A stretch of DNA of 64,000 nucleotides. Source: Colwellia sp. (GTDB lineage: Bacteria > Pseudomonadota > Gammaproteobacteria > Enterobacterales > Alteromonadaceae). The notes below the pieces were generated by a model. It was not told the origin of the DNA. It did no database searches and worked only from the letters and a program-made list of their open reading frames with translations. A program made the position numbers and the translations under genes. Below, in pieces: positions 47,130-56,824 of this stretch. The stretch spans positions 4,608 to 68,607 of the forward strand of contig NVWU01000014.1 of the NCBI GenBank assembly GCA_002733765.1, in the 5' to 3' direction. How positions within the stretch are numbered: position 1 is the stretch's first letter; each line of letters begins with the position of its first letter.

Positions 47130-48079
47130 GTAAAGCAACCGGCACCTTTTGGCTGGGTCGTTATGACACAGTCAAGACTCGATTTAGTATACTAAAAAAA
47201 ATCCGATGGGGTAGATACGCGGTTATCTCGATCCCTTCATTATGGTTAGCCTTGTTTTTCTTTATTCCTTTTCTGGTCGTGTTTAAAATTTCATTGGCTG
47301 AATCTGCAATAGCCGTACCACCTTACACCGATATGTTTGGCTGGAATGTGGAAGATGCAATTCTCGATGTAAAAATAAAACTTGGAAATTATTTATACCT
47401 TTTTGAAGACTCCTTTTATTTAGATGCTTATTTAAGTTCAGTTAAGATCGCCGGTATTTCTACTTTTTTTACTTTAATCATTGGCTTTCCCATGGCCTAT
47501 TTTATTGCAAGTAAATCAGGTTCAACCCGAATACTATTATTAACGCTAGTTATTCTACCTTTTTGGACTTCATTTTTATTAAGAGTCTATGCATGGATGG
47601 GCTTTCTTAAAAAGAACGGTATCGTCAATGAATTTTTACAGGGTATTGGCATTATTGACCAACCTATTCAAATGTTACAAACCGACTTTGCCGTTTATAT
47701 TGGTATTGTTTATACGTATTTACCTTTTATGATATTACCCTTGTATACCACCTTAGAAAAACTCGATGCTAGTTTAATTGAGGCGTCTAAAGATTTGGGT
47801 GCAGGGCCAATTAGAACCTTTTTCTTGATTACCTTGCCGATGTCTATGCCCGGTATTTTAGCAGGTTGTTTATTAGTATTTATACCCGCTGTTGGGGAAT
47901 TTGTTATTCCTGCACTATTAGGCGCATCAGACACCTTAATGATTGGCCGAGTGCTTTGGGATGAGTTTTTCCAAAATAGAGATTGGCCAATGGCTTCAGC
48001 GGTGGCAACCGTGATGTTACTTATTTTGGTTGTTCCTATTATGTTTTTACGTAATGGCAAAAAAGAAGGATCAGAATAA
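47126..48079 (+). CDS. potH: Polyamine ABC transporter permease PotH
   Basis: This 317-residue inner-membrane permease has about six hydrophobic segments and the EAA loop EASKDLGAGPIRTFFLITLPMS near residue 215. It overlaps the ends of potG and potI, so translation is coupled. It forms the channel with PotI. Confidence 0.92.
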   Translation: MSKATGTFWLGRYDTVKTRFSILKKIRWGRYAVISIPSLWLALFFFIPFLVVFKISLAESAIAVPPYTDMFGWNVEDAILDVKIKLGNYLYLFEDSFYLDAYLSSVKIAGISTFFTLIIGFPMAYFIASKSGSTRILLLTLVILPFWTSFLLRVYAWMGFLKKNGIVNEFLQGIGIIDQPIQMLQTDFAVYIGIVYTYLPFMILPLYTTLEKLDASLIEASKDLGAGPIRTFFLITLPMSMPGILAGCLLVFIPAVGEFVIPALLGASDTLMIGRVLWDEFFQNRDWPMASAVATVMLLILVVPIMFLRNGKKEGSE

Positions 48080-48882
48080 TGACTAGAAATTCAAAGTTTT
48101 TATCAATCTCATCGTTATTTGGTTTTATATTTCTTTATGCGCCAATACTGTCATTAATTATTTATAGCTTTAATAAATCCAAGCTAGTGACGGTATGGGG
48201 TGGTTGGTCGGTAAAATGGTACGTTGAATTATTTAATAATCAACAAATTATTGATGCTGCAATCGTGAGTTTTAAAGTGGCATTTATCACCGCAACACTC
48301 TCGGTTATTCTCGGCGTTTTGGCCGGTTATGTGCTAAGTCGAATGGGTAAATTCCCTGGTAAATTAATCGTTTCAGGTTGGGTAAGTGCACCACTTATTA
48401 TGCCTGAGGTGATCACGGGTTTATCGTTATTATTACTATTCGTTTCATTGGAAAACTTAATTGGTTGGCCTGCAGGAAGAGGAATTACCACGATTATTAT
48501 TGCCCATACTACCTTTTGTATGGCTTATGTTGCGGTAATTGTGCAATCTCGCTTATCACAGATGGATGACTCATTAGAAGAAGCGGCAATGGATTTAGGT
48601 GCAAAGCCACAGAGTTTATTTTTTCTAATCACGTTACCCATTATATCACCCGCGATAATTTCGGGTTGGTTACTTGCGTTTACGATGTCGTTAGATGACT
48701 TGGTCATTGCAAGTTTTGTTTCCGGTCCTGGTAATAGTACTCTACCGATGGTTATATTTTCTAAGATAAGACTAGGTGTGACACCTGAAGTGAACGCATT
48801 GGCAACAATCATGATTTTAATTGTCGCCATTGGCGTAGTCGCGGCTATGTGGCAAATGAGGAAAAAGGAAAAAGCACTCTAA
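48079..48882 (+). CDS. potI: Polyamine ABC transporter permease PotI
   Basis: This 267-residue permease has the EAA loop EEAAMDLGAKPQSLFFLITLP near residue 170 and several membrane segments. It starts at the potH stop (A of TAATG shared) and completes the PotFGHI operon. A hairpin-plus-T-run terminator follows at 48917-48950. Confidence 0.92.
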   Translation: MTRNSKFLSISSLFGFIFLYAPILSLIIYSFNKSKLVTVWGGWSVKWYVELFNNQQIIDAAIVSFKVAFITATLSVILGVLAGYVLSRMGKFPGKLIVSGWVSAPLIMPEVITGLSLLLLFVSLENLIGWPAGRGITTIIIAHTTFCMAYVAVIVQSRLSQMDDSLEEAAMDLGAKPQSLFFLITLPIISPAIISGWLLAFTMSLDDLVIASFVSGPGNSTLPMVIFSKIRLGVTPEVNALATIMILIVAIGVVAAMWQMRKKEKAL

Positions 48883-48916
48883 ATATTGCTCATTGTTAGG
48901 TGCTTTTATTAAGATT

Positions 48917-48950
48917 AAGGTTGTATCGTTTTACGTTATAACCTTTTTTT
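48917..48950 (+). terminator. Rho-independent terminator of potFGHI
   Basis: AAGGTTGTA, 11-nt loop, TATAACCTT (one G-T pair), followed by a T-run. It is 35 bp after the potI stop. Confidence 0.7.
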
Positions 48951-48977
48951 AAAGGGGCTTTTACCACATGATTTGTA

Positions 48978-49007
48978 CCTAATTAATGAATTGTCTCATT
49001 AATTAGG
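48978..49007. repeat. Perfect 12-bp hairpin
   Basis: CCTAATTAATGA, loop ATTGTC, TCATTAATTAGG. No T-run; could be a bidirectional terminator or a regulatory dyad between the convergent pot and puu groups. In 49008-49424 I see no convincing gene. Confidence 0.5.
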
Positions 49008-49424
49008 CACTCTATTTTATGTGCTATAAAATTGGCCAAATACAAGGTATTTATTTAATAACTATTTGTTCTTATTGTTAAATAAATAACGAGGCACTTA
49101 TTTGTTTTACTAATAGAAATCATCACAAAGTTAGTGAGCATTGGTATTATTTGCGTTAAACGTGAATACCTAAGCAGTAAGGGCAGGTCTATTATATCGT
49201 GGCTTTACTGTATGTTGTGGATAAATTGGAGCTACTTGAAAAGATTCGTTTCAGCCGTCCTCAGGGGCTGGCTTAGAAACACTTTATGCTGCGTGATTGA
49301 TTTAGCTAAGGACGTTTATGAATAATGGTATGAGCTCACTCCTCTTCCTAACGGCTTCGGAATGAGTCAAAAGAAAGTGTCGCTTATTTGAGAATGCAGG
49401 AGCTTATTCTCCTAAGCAATCACT

Positions 49425-49499
49425 CTCTTCAATCTATGTCTTGCCTAAAGTTATTTCTAATTTCAGTTGCATCATCTATCTTCAAGCGGAACCGGTATA
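49425..49499 (-). repeat. Dispersed hairpin repeat, copy C
   Basis: Read on the minus strand: TATACCGGTTCCGCTTGAAG, then GAAATTAGAAATAACTTTAG and GCAAGACATAGATTGAAGAG. It matches copies A and B in the GGAATTAGAAACGACTTTAG core and lies between potI and puuB, at the puuB stop. Confidence 0.55.
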
Positions 49500-49504
49500 A
49501 GCAG

Positions 49505-50788
49505 TTAGATACCTAGCTTATCCCTTAGATTGTAATACCAAGCACCCATAGAGATATAAGGCATTCTTAATAATCTTCCACCAGGAAATGGATATTGGGG
49601 TAAGCCTGAAAAAACATCAAACCGTTCTGCTTGGCCTGCAATTGCATCCGCAATGACTTTACCCGCTAAGTGTGTTGAAGTAACGCCATGGCCACTATAA
49701 CCTTGAGCATAATAGACATTGTCATTAATACGGCCAAATTGTGGTAACCGCATTAATGTTAATAAAAAGTTACCTGTCCAAGCATAATCAATTTTCACGC
49801 CTTTAAGTTGAGGGAATGTTTTTAACATTTTAGGAATGATAATTGATTCAATTTCAGAGGGCTCTCTAGCACCATACGTTGTGCCACCACCGTAGATAAG
49901 GCGACCATCTCCAGATAAGCGGAAATAATCTAACAGATAGTTACAATCTTCCACGCAAACACCTGTAGGTAATAATTGTTTTTGCACGGCCTCTGGTAGT
50001 ATTTCTGTGGTGATGATTTGAGTACCACATGGCATTGATTTTTTCTGTTGCTTAGGTAAAAGCCCTTCTAAATAAGCGTTACCTGCTACTACAACAAAGT
50101 CAGCAGTTACACTACCTGAATCAGTTTTAATTACTGCTTTTTTACCATGGATGATATCAACGACTGTACTGTCTTCATAAATTACACCACCTAATTTTTC
50201 AAATGCAGCGGCTTCACCAAGCGCTAAATTTAGTGGATGAATATGACCACCTGACTTATCTAATAACCCTCCAACGTAACGGCCTGTGCCAACATGGTTT
50301 TGAATGTCGCTTGAACTTAACAATTCAGTCTCATGGTAACCATGTTTAGCCCAAAGCTTTTGTTTCTCTGCCATCTCATCAAACTGTTTGTTGTTACAAG
50401 CGGCAAAAATCCCACCTGGTTTTAAATCACATTCGATGTTGTAGTCGTTAATTAACCGTTTAATTATTTGACTACCTTCAAAGGCCATTTTTCCCATTTC
50501 AGTACTAACATGTTGACCATAATGACGTTCAATAAAGTCCATATCTCGACTATAGCTATTCACTAATTGACCACCGTTGCGACCTGAAGCGCCAAAACCA
50601 ATGCGACTGCCTTCAACCACCACCACTTTATAACCTTTTTCAGCTAAATGTAATGCGCTTGATAACCCAGTAAAGCCAGAGCCAACCACGCATATGTCAG
50701 CGGTAATATCTTCTGTCAATTTTGCTCGTTGAATTTTGTCATTAGCACTTGCTGCATAATAAGAACCTGTGTGGGAAATTTTATTCAT
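49505..50788 (-). CDS. puuB: Gamma-glutamylputrescine oxidase PuuB
   Basis: This 427-residue DAO-family FAD oxidase has the N-terminal dinucleotide motif ICVVGSGFTGLSSALHLAE and the QGYSGHGVTSTHLAGKVIA region near the C-terminus. It oxidises gamma-glutamylputrescine to the aldehyde with H2O2. It lies 38 bp after puuA on the same strand, so they form an operon. It was chosen as PuuB rather than another amino-acid oxidase because of this context. Confidence 0.85.
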   Translation of the reverse strand: MNKISHTGSYYAASANDKIQRAKLTEDITADICVVGSGFTGLSSALHLAEKGYKVVVVEGSRIGFGASGRNGGQLVNSYSRDMDFIERHYGQHVSTEMGKMAFEGSQIIKRLINDYNIECDLKPGGIFAACNNKQFDEMAEKQKLWAKHGYHETELLSSSDIQNHVGTGRYVGGLLDKSGGHIHPLNLALGEAAAFEKLGGVIYEDSTVVDIIHGKKAVIKTDSGSVTADFVVVAGNAYLEGLLPKQQKKSMPCGTQIITTEILPEAVQKQLLPTGVCVEDCNYLLDYFRLSGDGRLIYGGGTTYGAREPSEIESIIIPKMLKTFPQLKGVKIDYAWTGNFLLTLMRLPQFGRINDNVYYAQGYSGHGVTSTHLAGKVIADAIAGQAERFDVFSGLPQYPFPGGRLLRMPYISMGAWYYNLRDKLGI

Positions 50789-50826
50789 AACGTTTCTCTG
50801 AAATTTTAAATTGATTAACTATTTGA

Positions 50827-52197
50827 TTAACTATTAGATAAGTACCATTTAACTTCTAGCTCACTAATGTGCATATCAAATTTTTCTAACTCTTTTTGTT
50901 TAACAAGGTGATAATTTTTAGTAAATTCTTCACCTAAATAGCTTGTAAGTATTTGATCTTTTTCTAACTCGGCAAGTGCTCTATCCAATTTTAATGGTAG
51001 CGCTTCACAGTCTTCATCAAACGCATTGCCTACGGTAGGACTTATCGGCTTGATTTTATTGGTTATACCATGATGTATAGAGGCTAATATTACGCTCATC
51101 ACTAAATATGGATTGGCATCGGCGCCAGAAACTCGATGTTCTATACGCGTTGCATTTTTATGCCCCCTAGGAAGACGAAGTGCCACTGTTCTGTTGTCTA
51201 CTCCCCAATTTTTTGCCATCGCAACATAATATCCGGGCATAAATCGACGATATGAGTTTACGTTAGGGCATAATAACGGCATAGAGGCAGGCATTAGCTC
51301 AAGTAAGCCACCGATAGCATGCTCTAATATTTCACTGTACTGTTTATTGTCATCAGCAAAAACATTGTTGCCTTTTTCATCTAACAAGCTGGCGTGAACA
51401 TGCATGCCACTGCCTGCTTCATTTGAATAAGGTTTAGCCATAAATGTTGCATCAAAACTATGTTTGTCAGCAACAGCTTTTATAATACGCTTTAATAAAA
51501 TCGCATTATCACAAGCCGTTATTGGATCGGCTTCATGTTTTAAGTTTATTTCAAATTGACCAGGAGCACACTCTGCTACGGCTGTATCTGCAGGTACATT
51601 CTGCTCAATACATGCTCTATTAATATCATCTAATAATGCACTGTAATCATTAAGTGTATCGACGGAGTAAACTTGGGTATGTTCATCTCGCTTACCTGTT
51701 TTAGGCGAAATAGGTGCTTGTAAATTTCCATTTTTATCTTTGTTTTTATCTAAAAGATAAAATTCCAATTCAACGGCAACTACAGGGAATAAATTCAATT
51801 CAACTAATTGGTCAACTATGTTACTCAATACATTACGCGGATCGGCAAAAAAAGGTGTTCCGTCGTGATTGAACATGCTCATTAATACTTGTGCTATTGG
51901 GCGCTGATGCCAAGAAGCGATATGAAGAGTGTTAGCTATGGGTTTACAGAGCATATCCGGCTCGCCAATGTCTTGCCCAAGTCCACATTCTTCAATAGTC
52001 TCACCAAGCACATTCATGGAAAACACCGTAGCAGGCATATTTAGACCACTACTATAAATCTTTTCTAAGCTACTTTTTTCAATGCGCTTTCCTCGAGCAA
52101 AACCGACTAAATCAGAAATAAGGACATCTATAGCCTCAACTTCTGGGTGATTGGAGAGAAAATTTTCTACTTCTGTTGTCCGTCCAACTTTTATCAT
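50827..52197 (-). CDS. puuA: Gamma-glutamylputrescine synthetase PuuA
   Basis: This 456-residue glutamine-synthetase-like ligase has EFYLLDK, ECAPGQFEINLKH, GSGMHVHASL and NPYLVMSVILA. It ligates glutamate to putrescine with ATP, the first step of the Puu route. It starts the minus-strand puuA-puuB operon, divergent from puuD across 250 bp. Confidence 0.88.
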   Translation of the reverse strand: MIKVGRTTEVENFLSNHPEVEAIDVLISDLVGFARGKRIEKSSLEKIYSSGLNMPATVFSMNVLGETIEECGLGQDIGEPDMLCKPIANTLHIASWHQRPIAQVLMSMFNHDGTPFFADPRNVLSNIVDQLVELNLFPVVAVELEFYLLDKNKDKNGNLQAPISPKTGKRDEHTQVYSVDTLNDYSALLDDINRACIEQNVPADTAVAECAPGQFEINLKHEADPITACDNAILLKRIIKAVADKHSFDATFMAKPYSNEAGSGMHVHASLLDEKGNNVFADDNKQYSEILEHAIGGLLELMPASMPLLCPNVNSYRRFMPGYYVAMAKNWGVDNRTVALRLPRGHKNATRIEHRVSGADANPYLVMSVILASIHHGITNKIKPISPTVGNAFDEDCEALPLKLDRALAELEKDQILTSYLGEEFTKNYHLVKQKELEKFDMHISELEVKWYLSNS

Positions 52198-52337
52198 AAA
52201 GTTACCTTCGAAATTGATACATATAATTTATTCACCACTAAATGATGAATATTTTCTTCACTGTCTATTAATAGATAATTGTAATGGCCACGTCAAGGAT
52301 AAATCAAATGTTTAGGTGTTATTCTTTACATAAAGTC

Positions 52338-52353
52338 TATTTATTGGTGTTTT
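52338..52353. promoter_or_regulatory. Candidate PuuR site between puuA and puuD
   Basis: TATTTATTGGTGTTTT here and TATTTATTGATGTTTT at 43122-43137 upstream of the aldehyde dehydrogenase gene agree at 15 of 16 bases. Both lie in the control regions of putrescine genes, and PuuR is encoded nearby. Assignment to PuuR is inference; an AT-rich chance match cannot be excluded. Confidence 0.35.
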
Positions 52354-52450
52354 ATTGTCTTTTTGTAAAAAATATTGATTGAAAGTGGGTGTATTTTAAT
52401 TTACCTTAGAACTATTGAAATTACGCGATAACTTATTTGGAAATGATTAT

Positions 52451-53218
52451 ATGATTAATTCAAATCATAAACCTATTGTTGGTATTACTTGTTGCAGCAG
52501 TCTTAACGGGATTCATCATCAACAAGTTGTTGGTGATAAATATATTCGCGCATTGATAGCTGGTAGTAATGTTATCCCTGTATTAATTCCTAGTTTTGGT
52601 GAAGCCATGCTAGAGATATTACCGCATTTAGATGGAATATATTTAACAGGCAGTTACTCGAATATGGAGCCACATCATTTTGGCGGTACTGAGTTAGGGG
52701 TAGCTATGCCACGAGATCCAAATCGAGATACCACTAACTTAGCCTTATTAAAAAAAGCGGTCGCGCTAAAAATTCCAGTATTAGGTATTTGTCGGGGTTT
52801 TCAAGAAATGAATGTTGCGTTAGGTGGGACATTACACCAACAAGTATTTGAACTTGACAATATGACAGAACATAGAGAAAACAAATCGTTATCTATGGAT
52901 GAGCAATACGGTTTGTCTCATGATTTAAACTTAGCTGAGGTCGGAATATTATCTTCGATAATGAATGGGGAGTTAATTCAACAAGTTAATTCATTGCATG
53001 GACAAGGCGTTGATAAACTAGCAAGCGCCTTAAAAATTGAAGGAACTGCACCTGATGGATTAATCGAAGCTTTTTCATTAGCGAATAACGCGAGTTATTA
53101 TTTAGGATTACAGTGGCACCCTGAGTGGAAAATTACAGAGAATTCATTTTATACCGAAATCTTTAAGAGTTTTGGTGATGCATGTCGACAATACAAAATA
53201 AATGAAGCATACAGTTAA
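52451..53218 (+). CDS. puuD: Gamma-glutamyl-gamma-aminobutyrate hydrolase PuuD
   Basis: This class I glutamine-amidotransferase-like protein of about 255 residues has nucleophile Cys in LGICRGFQEMNVALGG and the His-Glu pair in GLQWHPEWK. It releases GABA and glutamate from gamma-glutamyl-GABA; GabT and GabD then finish to succinate. The ATG at 52451 is preferred; the frame extends to a TTG at 52415. Confidence 0.88.
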   Translation: MINSNHKPIVGITCCSSLNGIHHQQVVGDKYIRALIAGSNVIPVLIPSFGEAMLEILPHLDGIYLTGSYSNMEPHHFGGTELGVAMPRDPNRDTTNLALLKKAVALKIPVLGICRGFQEMNVALGGTLHQQVFELDNMTEHRENKSLSMDEQYGLSHDLNLAEVGILSSIMNGELIQQVNSLHGQGVDKLASALKIEGTAPDGLIEAFSLANNASYYLGLQWHPEWKITENSFYTEIFKSFGDACRQYKINEAYS

Positions 53219-53295
53219 ACCCATTAATGTAATAAACTAACCCTTTATCAACACAGGTACTACTTTTCAGTGTAGTAAGCTTATTAAGGGTAATT

Positions 53296-53838
53296 ATGGA
53301 CGTAGGCAAAAGATTAAAAGAAGTTAGAGAAATGTATGGGCTTTCACAACGTGAATTAGCAAAGCGCGTTGGGTTAACAAATAGTACTATTTCAATGATA
53401 GAAAGAGATGTCGTAAGCCCCTCAATTAGCTCTTTAAAGAAAATTTTAGAAGGGGTTTCGTTAACGGTTACTCAGTTTTTTACTTTAGAAATTCCTGTTG
53501 AATCCCAAACAGTTTTTAAAAAAGGCACCTTAATTGATATGGGAAGTGACGGTGTAGAGATGCACTTGGTTGGCGGGGTAGAGCCAGGTTCTAAACTTGC
53601 CTTTATGATTGAAACTTACCAATCAGGCTCTAGTACTGGGAAAGATATGATAACTCATACCGGTGAAGAAGCGGGTACGGTAATTGAAGGAAGTATTGTA
53701 ATCACAGTAGCCGGACGTAGCTTTAAGTTATCTAAAGGCGATAGTTACAAATTTCAGACAATACTACCCCATGAGTTTAAGAATACATCGAAAAAAGTTT
53801 GTAAAATTATTAGCGCGCATACGCCTCCTTCTTTTTAG
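53296..53838 (+). CDS. puuR: HTH-cupin regulator PuuR
   Basis: This 180-residue protein has an N-terminal XRE helix-turn-helix (LSQRELAKRVGLTNSTISMIERD) and a C-terminal cupin (HTGEEAGTVIEGSI, LSKGDSYKF). This architecture matches PuuR, the putrescine-responsive repressor of puu genes. It is 77 bp after puuD. Confidence 0.85.
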   Translation: MDVGKRLKEVREMYGLSQRELAKRVGLTNSTISMIERDVVSPSISSLKKILEGVSLTVTQFFTLEIPVESQTVFKKGTLIDMGSDGVEMHLVGGVEPGSKLAFMIETYQSGSSTGKDMITHTGEEAGTVIEGSIVITVAGRSFKLSKGDSYKFQTILPHEFKNTSKKVCKIISAHTPPSF

Positions 53839-53968
53839 CGTGACTATATAGTTTTTAAAACAAGCTGTTATTAATTATTTAGCACCCAAATGGGAGTTAA
53901 TTAACAAGTAAAAGTACATTTAATTGTATTTGATTTAAAAAACTATATAACCATAAAAAAGGAATAAC

Positions 53969-54634
53969 ATGAAAAAAATTAAATTATTAGTAGCAGCACT
54001 CGCGCTTACAACTATAGCGCCACTTGCCTCAGCAGAGGTAAGTGTTACTGGAACATTAATTTCGGATTACGTATTTAGAGGTGTTAGTCAAACGGATAGC
54101 TCACCCGCTATCCAACTTGGTTTAGATTACGAACATGAAAGTGGATTTTTTGCCGGTGCTTGGGCGTCAAATGTTGACTTTGAAGATGATGCTGATGCAG
54201 AAATTGATTTCTTCGCAGGTTATTTTGGTGAAATTAATGACATGTTTTCTTATGATGTTATGTATAACTACTACACCTATCAAGGATACAGTTCAGCAGA
54301 TGATTCTGATTATGGCGAATTTCTTTTTAATGCTTATATTGACTCATTTACGTTAGGCCTTGGTTATGCTTCTGATTTTGTGAACTCTGGTGATTCAGCA
54401 CAGTATATTTCAGTTGCTTATGATATTGAACTACCTAGTGAGTATGCTTTAACATTACAAGCTGGCTATACGTCAGGTGATGCATATAAAAATGAAGAAT
54501 ACCTCGATTACAGCGTAACCGTTGCAAAAACATTTTATGATTTTGATTTTACTGCTGCCGTGATAAATACCGATATTGATGACTCTGATATAGCAGACTT
54601 TCGATTTGTTTTAGGTGTTTCTCGCACATTCTAA
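53969..54634 (+). CDS. TorF-family outer membrane protein
   Basis: This 221-residue exported protein has a signal peptide (KKIKLLVAALALTTIAPLASA) and a TorF/TIGR02001-type body of alternating aromatic beta-strands (SDYVFRGVSQTDSSPAIQLG, LGLGYASDF, ending FRFVLGVSRTF). It is acidic and of unknown substrate. Its terminal Phe suits beta-barrel assembly. Its relation to the putrescine genes upstream is not clear. Confidence 0.82.
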   Translation: MKKIKLLVAALALTTIAPLASAEVSVTGTLISDYVFRGVSQTDSSPAIQLGLDYEHESGFFAGAWASNVDFEDDADAEIDFFAGYFGEINDMFSYDVMYNYYTYQGYSSADDSDYGEFLFNAYIDSFTLGLGYASDFVNSGDSAQYISVAYDIELPSEYALTLQAGYTSGDAYKNEEYLDYSVTVAKTFYDFDFTAAVINTDIDDSDIADFRFVLGVSRTF

Positions 54635-54767
54635 TGATGTTATTTGTATAGTACTAACATCTATTATGTCATTTCGTATGAAAAGCGCTCACTTCTTTAT
54701 ATGGAATGGCATTGCTTTTAAAACAAGCTTGTTATTTTTAATCAGTGTGCTTGGTTAATTACGTGCT

Positions 54768-55553
54768 ATGTTTTTTACATGGCGGGAGAGAAAAATCGAA
54801 TTATCTCTAACACTTTTTATTAGCTTGATTATTGTGGCCTTTATTGCAGGTTTTATCAGCGCTATTGCTGGTTCAGGTGGCGCCATTGTTTTACCTGTTC
54901 TGCTGTGGGCTGGCTTGCCTCCGCTTAATGCTTTGGCGACCAATAAATTTCAAAGTGTTTTTGGTACACTCTCTTCAACAATTAATTTCTTTTACAAGGG
55001 GCATATTGATTTGCATGCCCTACGGCCTATGCTGTGTTATGCCTTTGTTGGCTCAGTATTAGGGACTTTTTTGGTTCAGCAGATATCTACAGACTATTTA
55101 TCGTTAATGATGCCCTATCTGTTAATTGTATTAGCGCTTTATATGTTGCTTTCCCCGACTCTTGACGATGAGGATTTGCCACCGAAATTATCAGAATGTA
55201 TTTTTTCTCCTGTTATCGGCGGCGGCATTGGGCTATATGGTGGTTTTTTTGGACCGGGTATGGGCTCATTCTTCGCTATTGCCTTTGCCTCATTTCGGGG
55301 TTTTAACATGCGTAAAGCGACTGCCTTTACCAAACCCTTGGTATTGATCGTTAATACCACCTCTATGGTTATTTTTTTGTGGGGAGGACACATTGTGTGG
55401 GGCTTGGCTATTGCTATGGCTGCCTCACAGATCGTTGGCGCGCGCTTGGGTTCGAATTTAGTGATTCACCGCGGTGTGACTTTGATCAAGCCCATTATTG
55501 TGCTGATGACATTGGCTATTGCTTTTAAGTTGTTACTTGAAGGCGCTAGCTGA
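54768..55553 (+). CDS. TSUP-family (TauE/SafE) membrane permease
   Basis: This 261-residue integral membrane protein has about eight hydrophobic segments and the family glycine-rich motifs AGFISAIAGSGGAIVLP and GGGIGLYGGFFGPGMGSF. It may export sulfonates, sulfite or organic acids. Its codons look more GC-rich than those of neighbours, which may signal transfer. No operon partner is evident. Confidence 0.82.
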   Translation: MFFTWRERKIELSLTLFISLIIVAFIAGFISAIAGSGGAIVLPVLLWAGLPPLNALATNKFQSVFGTLSSTINFFYKGHIDLHALRPMLCYAFVGSVLGTFLVQQISTDYLSLMMPYLLIVLALYMLLSPTLDDEDLPPKLSECIFSPVIGGGIGLYGGFFGPGMGSFFAIAFASFRGFNMRKATAFTKPLVLIVNTTSMVIFLWGGHIVWGLAIAMAASQIVGARLGSNLVIHRGVTLIKPIIVLMTLAIAFKLLLEGAS

Positions 55554-55739
55554 AGGATTTAAAAATGAAAGTTTAGACTGTGTTGTCAATTCAATCACGG
55601 TGCCACCAGCCGCGAGTGATTATTAAATGAAATTTTTTAACTTGTGTTATGTACATTATCTAATATCAATCACTTCGTTTACTCTAAGCACACGATAATA
55701 ATGTACTTTATTGTAAAAACTACCTAAAGTAGGAACAAT

Positions 55740-56819
55740 ATGGAATATTTTATTAATTATATTGTGATGAAAATACGATTACCTTCTATTTTACTGACTA
55801 TATTTGCTAAGTTTTTTAGGCTTAAACTTACCGGTGTTTTTTTACTTTTTAGTATAGGCACTTTTGCGCAGAGCATGTCTAATGAAAGCTATCAGGTTAC
55901 GCACGTCAATGTTGAACCTTATATTCAAGTGATTAAACGAACAGGTAAGGTGAATTTTAGGCATACCGTAAATTTATCATTTAAAACAGCCGGTTTTTTA
56001 ACACAATTAAACGTTGATGAAGGTGATACTTTTGAGGCTAAACAGCTGTTAGCGGCATTAGACACTGCAGAATTAACAGCGGAAAAAAATGCGACTTATG
56101 CTCGTTTATTTCAAGCTAAGCGCAATGTTAATCGAATTCAAACATTACTGGTAAAAAAGTTAAGCTCACAGCGAGAACTTGATGATGCGCTTACTGCTAT
56201 TGAAACGACCAGAGCCGCATATCGTATTGCGGTGTATAATTTAGAAAAAGCTCAGGTGTTTGCGCCTTTTCCTGGCGTAGTTGTTCAACGTAATACTGAA
56301 TTGGGGGAATTACAATCTCCCGGTGAAATTGCTCTACAAGTAGCCGCGTTAGAACATAATTTAATTGTCAGTGTCGCGCTAACTAGTGAAGAAATAGGCT
56401 TTGTTAGATTAAAGCAAAAAGTTCAAGTACATATAGCACGTTTTGGTTTAATTGACGGCGTGATAAGCAAAATTCCAGCAATATCGAATAGCCGAAATCA
56501 CTTGTTCATGATTGAAGTATTATTACCAGAAACGAGTTTTACTCGGCCGTTAATTGTTGGTCAGTTAGCGCAAATTTTAATTTATACGCAAAGTCATGAT
56601 TTTGTCTACCGTTTACCAATAGAGGCGCTGAATGCAGTAAATAGCCAAGGGCAAGCATTAATTATGCTTGAGAAAAACAGTAAGCCAATCCAACAAGCCT
56701 TTTCTATCTATAAAGTAGATAATGATTATTTATATTTGCAAGCTGATCAAAGTGATATGTTTTTATCGGTGATCGCTCAAGGATGGAATAAGTTACCGCT
56801 TATTTCTACCGAGAAATAA
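55740..56819 (+). CDS. RND efflux periplasmic adaptor (membrane fusion protein)
   Basis: This 359-residue protein has an N-terminal hydrophobic segment (about 27-45), the biotinyl-lipoyl half motifs (AGFLTQLNVDEGDTFEAKQ and APFPGVVVQRNTELGE), and a helical hairpin between them (about 105-165). It couples the RND pump to an outer-membrane factor, which is not encoded here. AGGA upstream supports the ATG at 55740, though an ATG at 55767 is possible. The RND gene starts 5 bp later. Confidence 0.88.
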   Translation: MEYFINYIVMKIRLPSILLTIFAKFFRLKLTGVFLLFSIGTFAQSMSNESYQVTHVNVEPYIQVIKRTGKVNFRHTVNLSFKTAGFLTQLNVDEGDTFEAKQLLAALDTAELTAEKNATYARLFQAKRNVNRIQTLLVKKLSSQRELDDALTAIETTRAAYRIAVYNLEKAQVFAPFPGVVVQRNTELGELQSPGEIALQVAALEHNLIVSVALTSEEIGFVRLKQKVQVHIARFGLIDGVISKIPAISNSRNHLFMIEVLLPETSFTRPLIVGQLAQILIYTQSHDFVYRLPIEALNAVNSQGQALIMLEKNSKPIQQAFSIYKVDNDYLYLQADQSDMFLSVIAQGWNKLPLISTEK

Positions 56820-56824
56820 GCGGT

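Noticed and set aside
49134-49325. 63-codon plus-strand frame between potI and puuB
   Set aside because: No recognisable motif or good ribosome site, and the surrounding region is repeat-rich.
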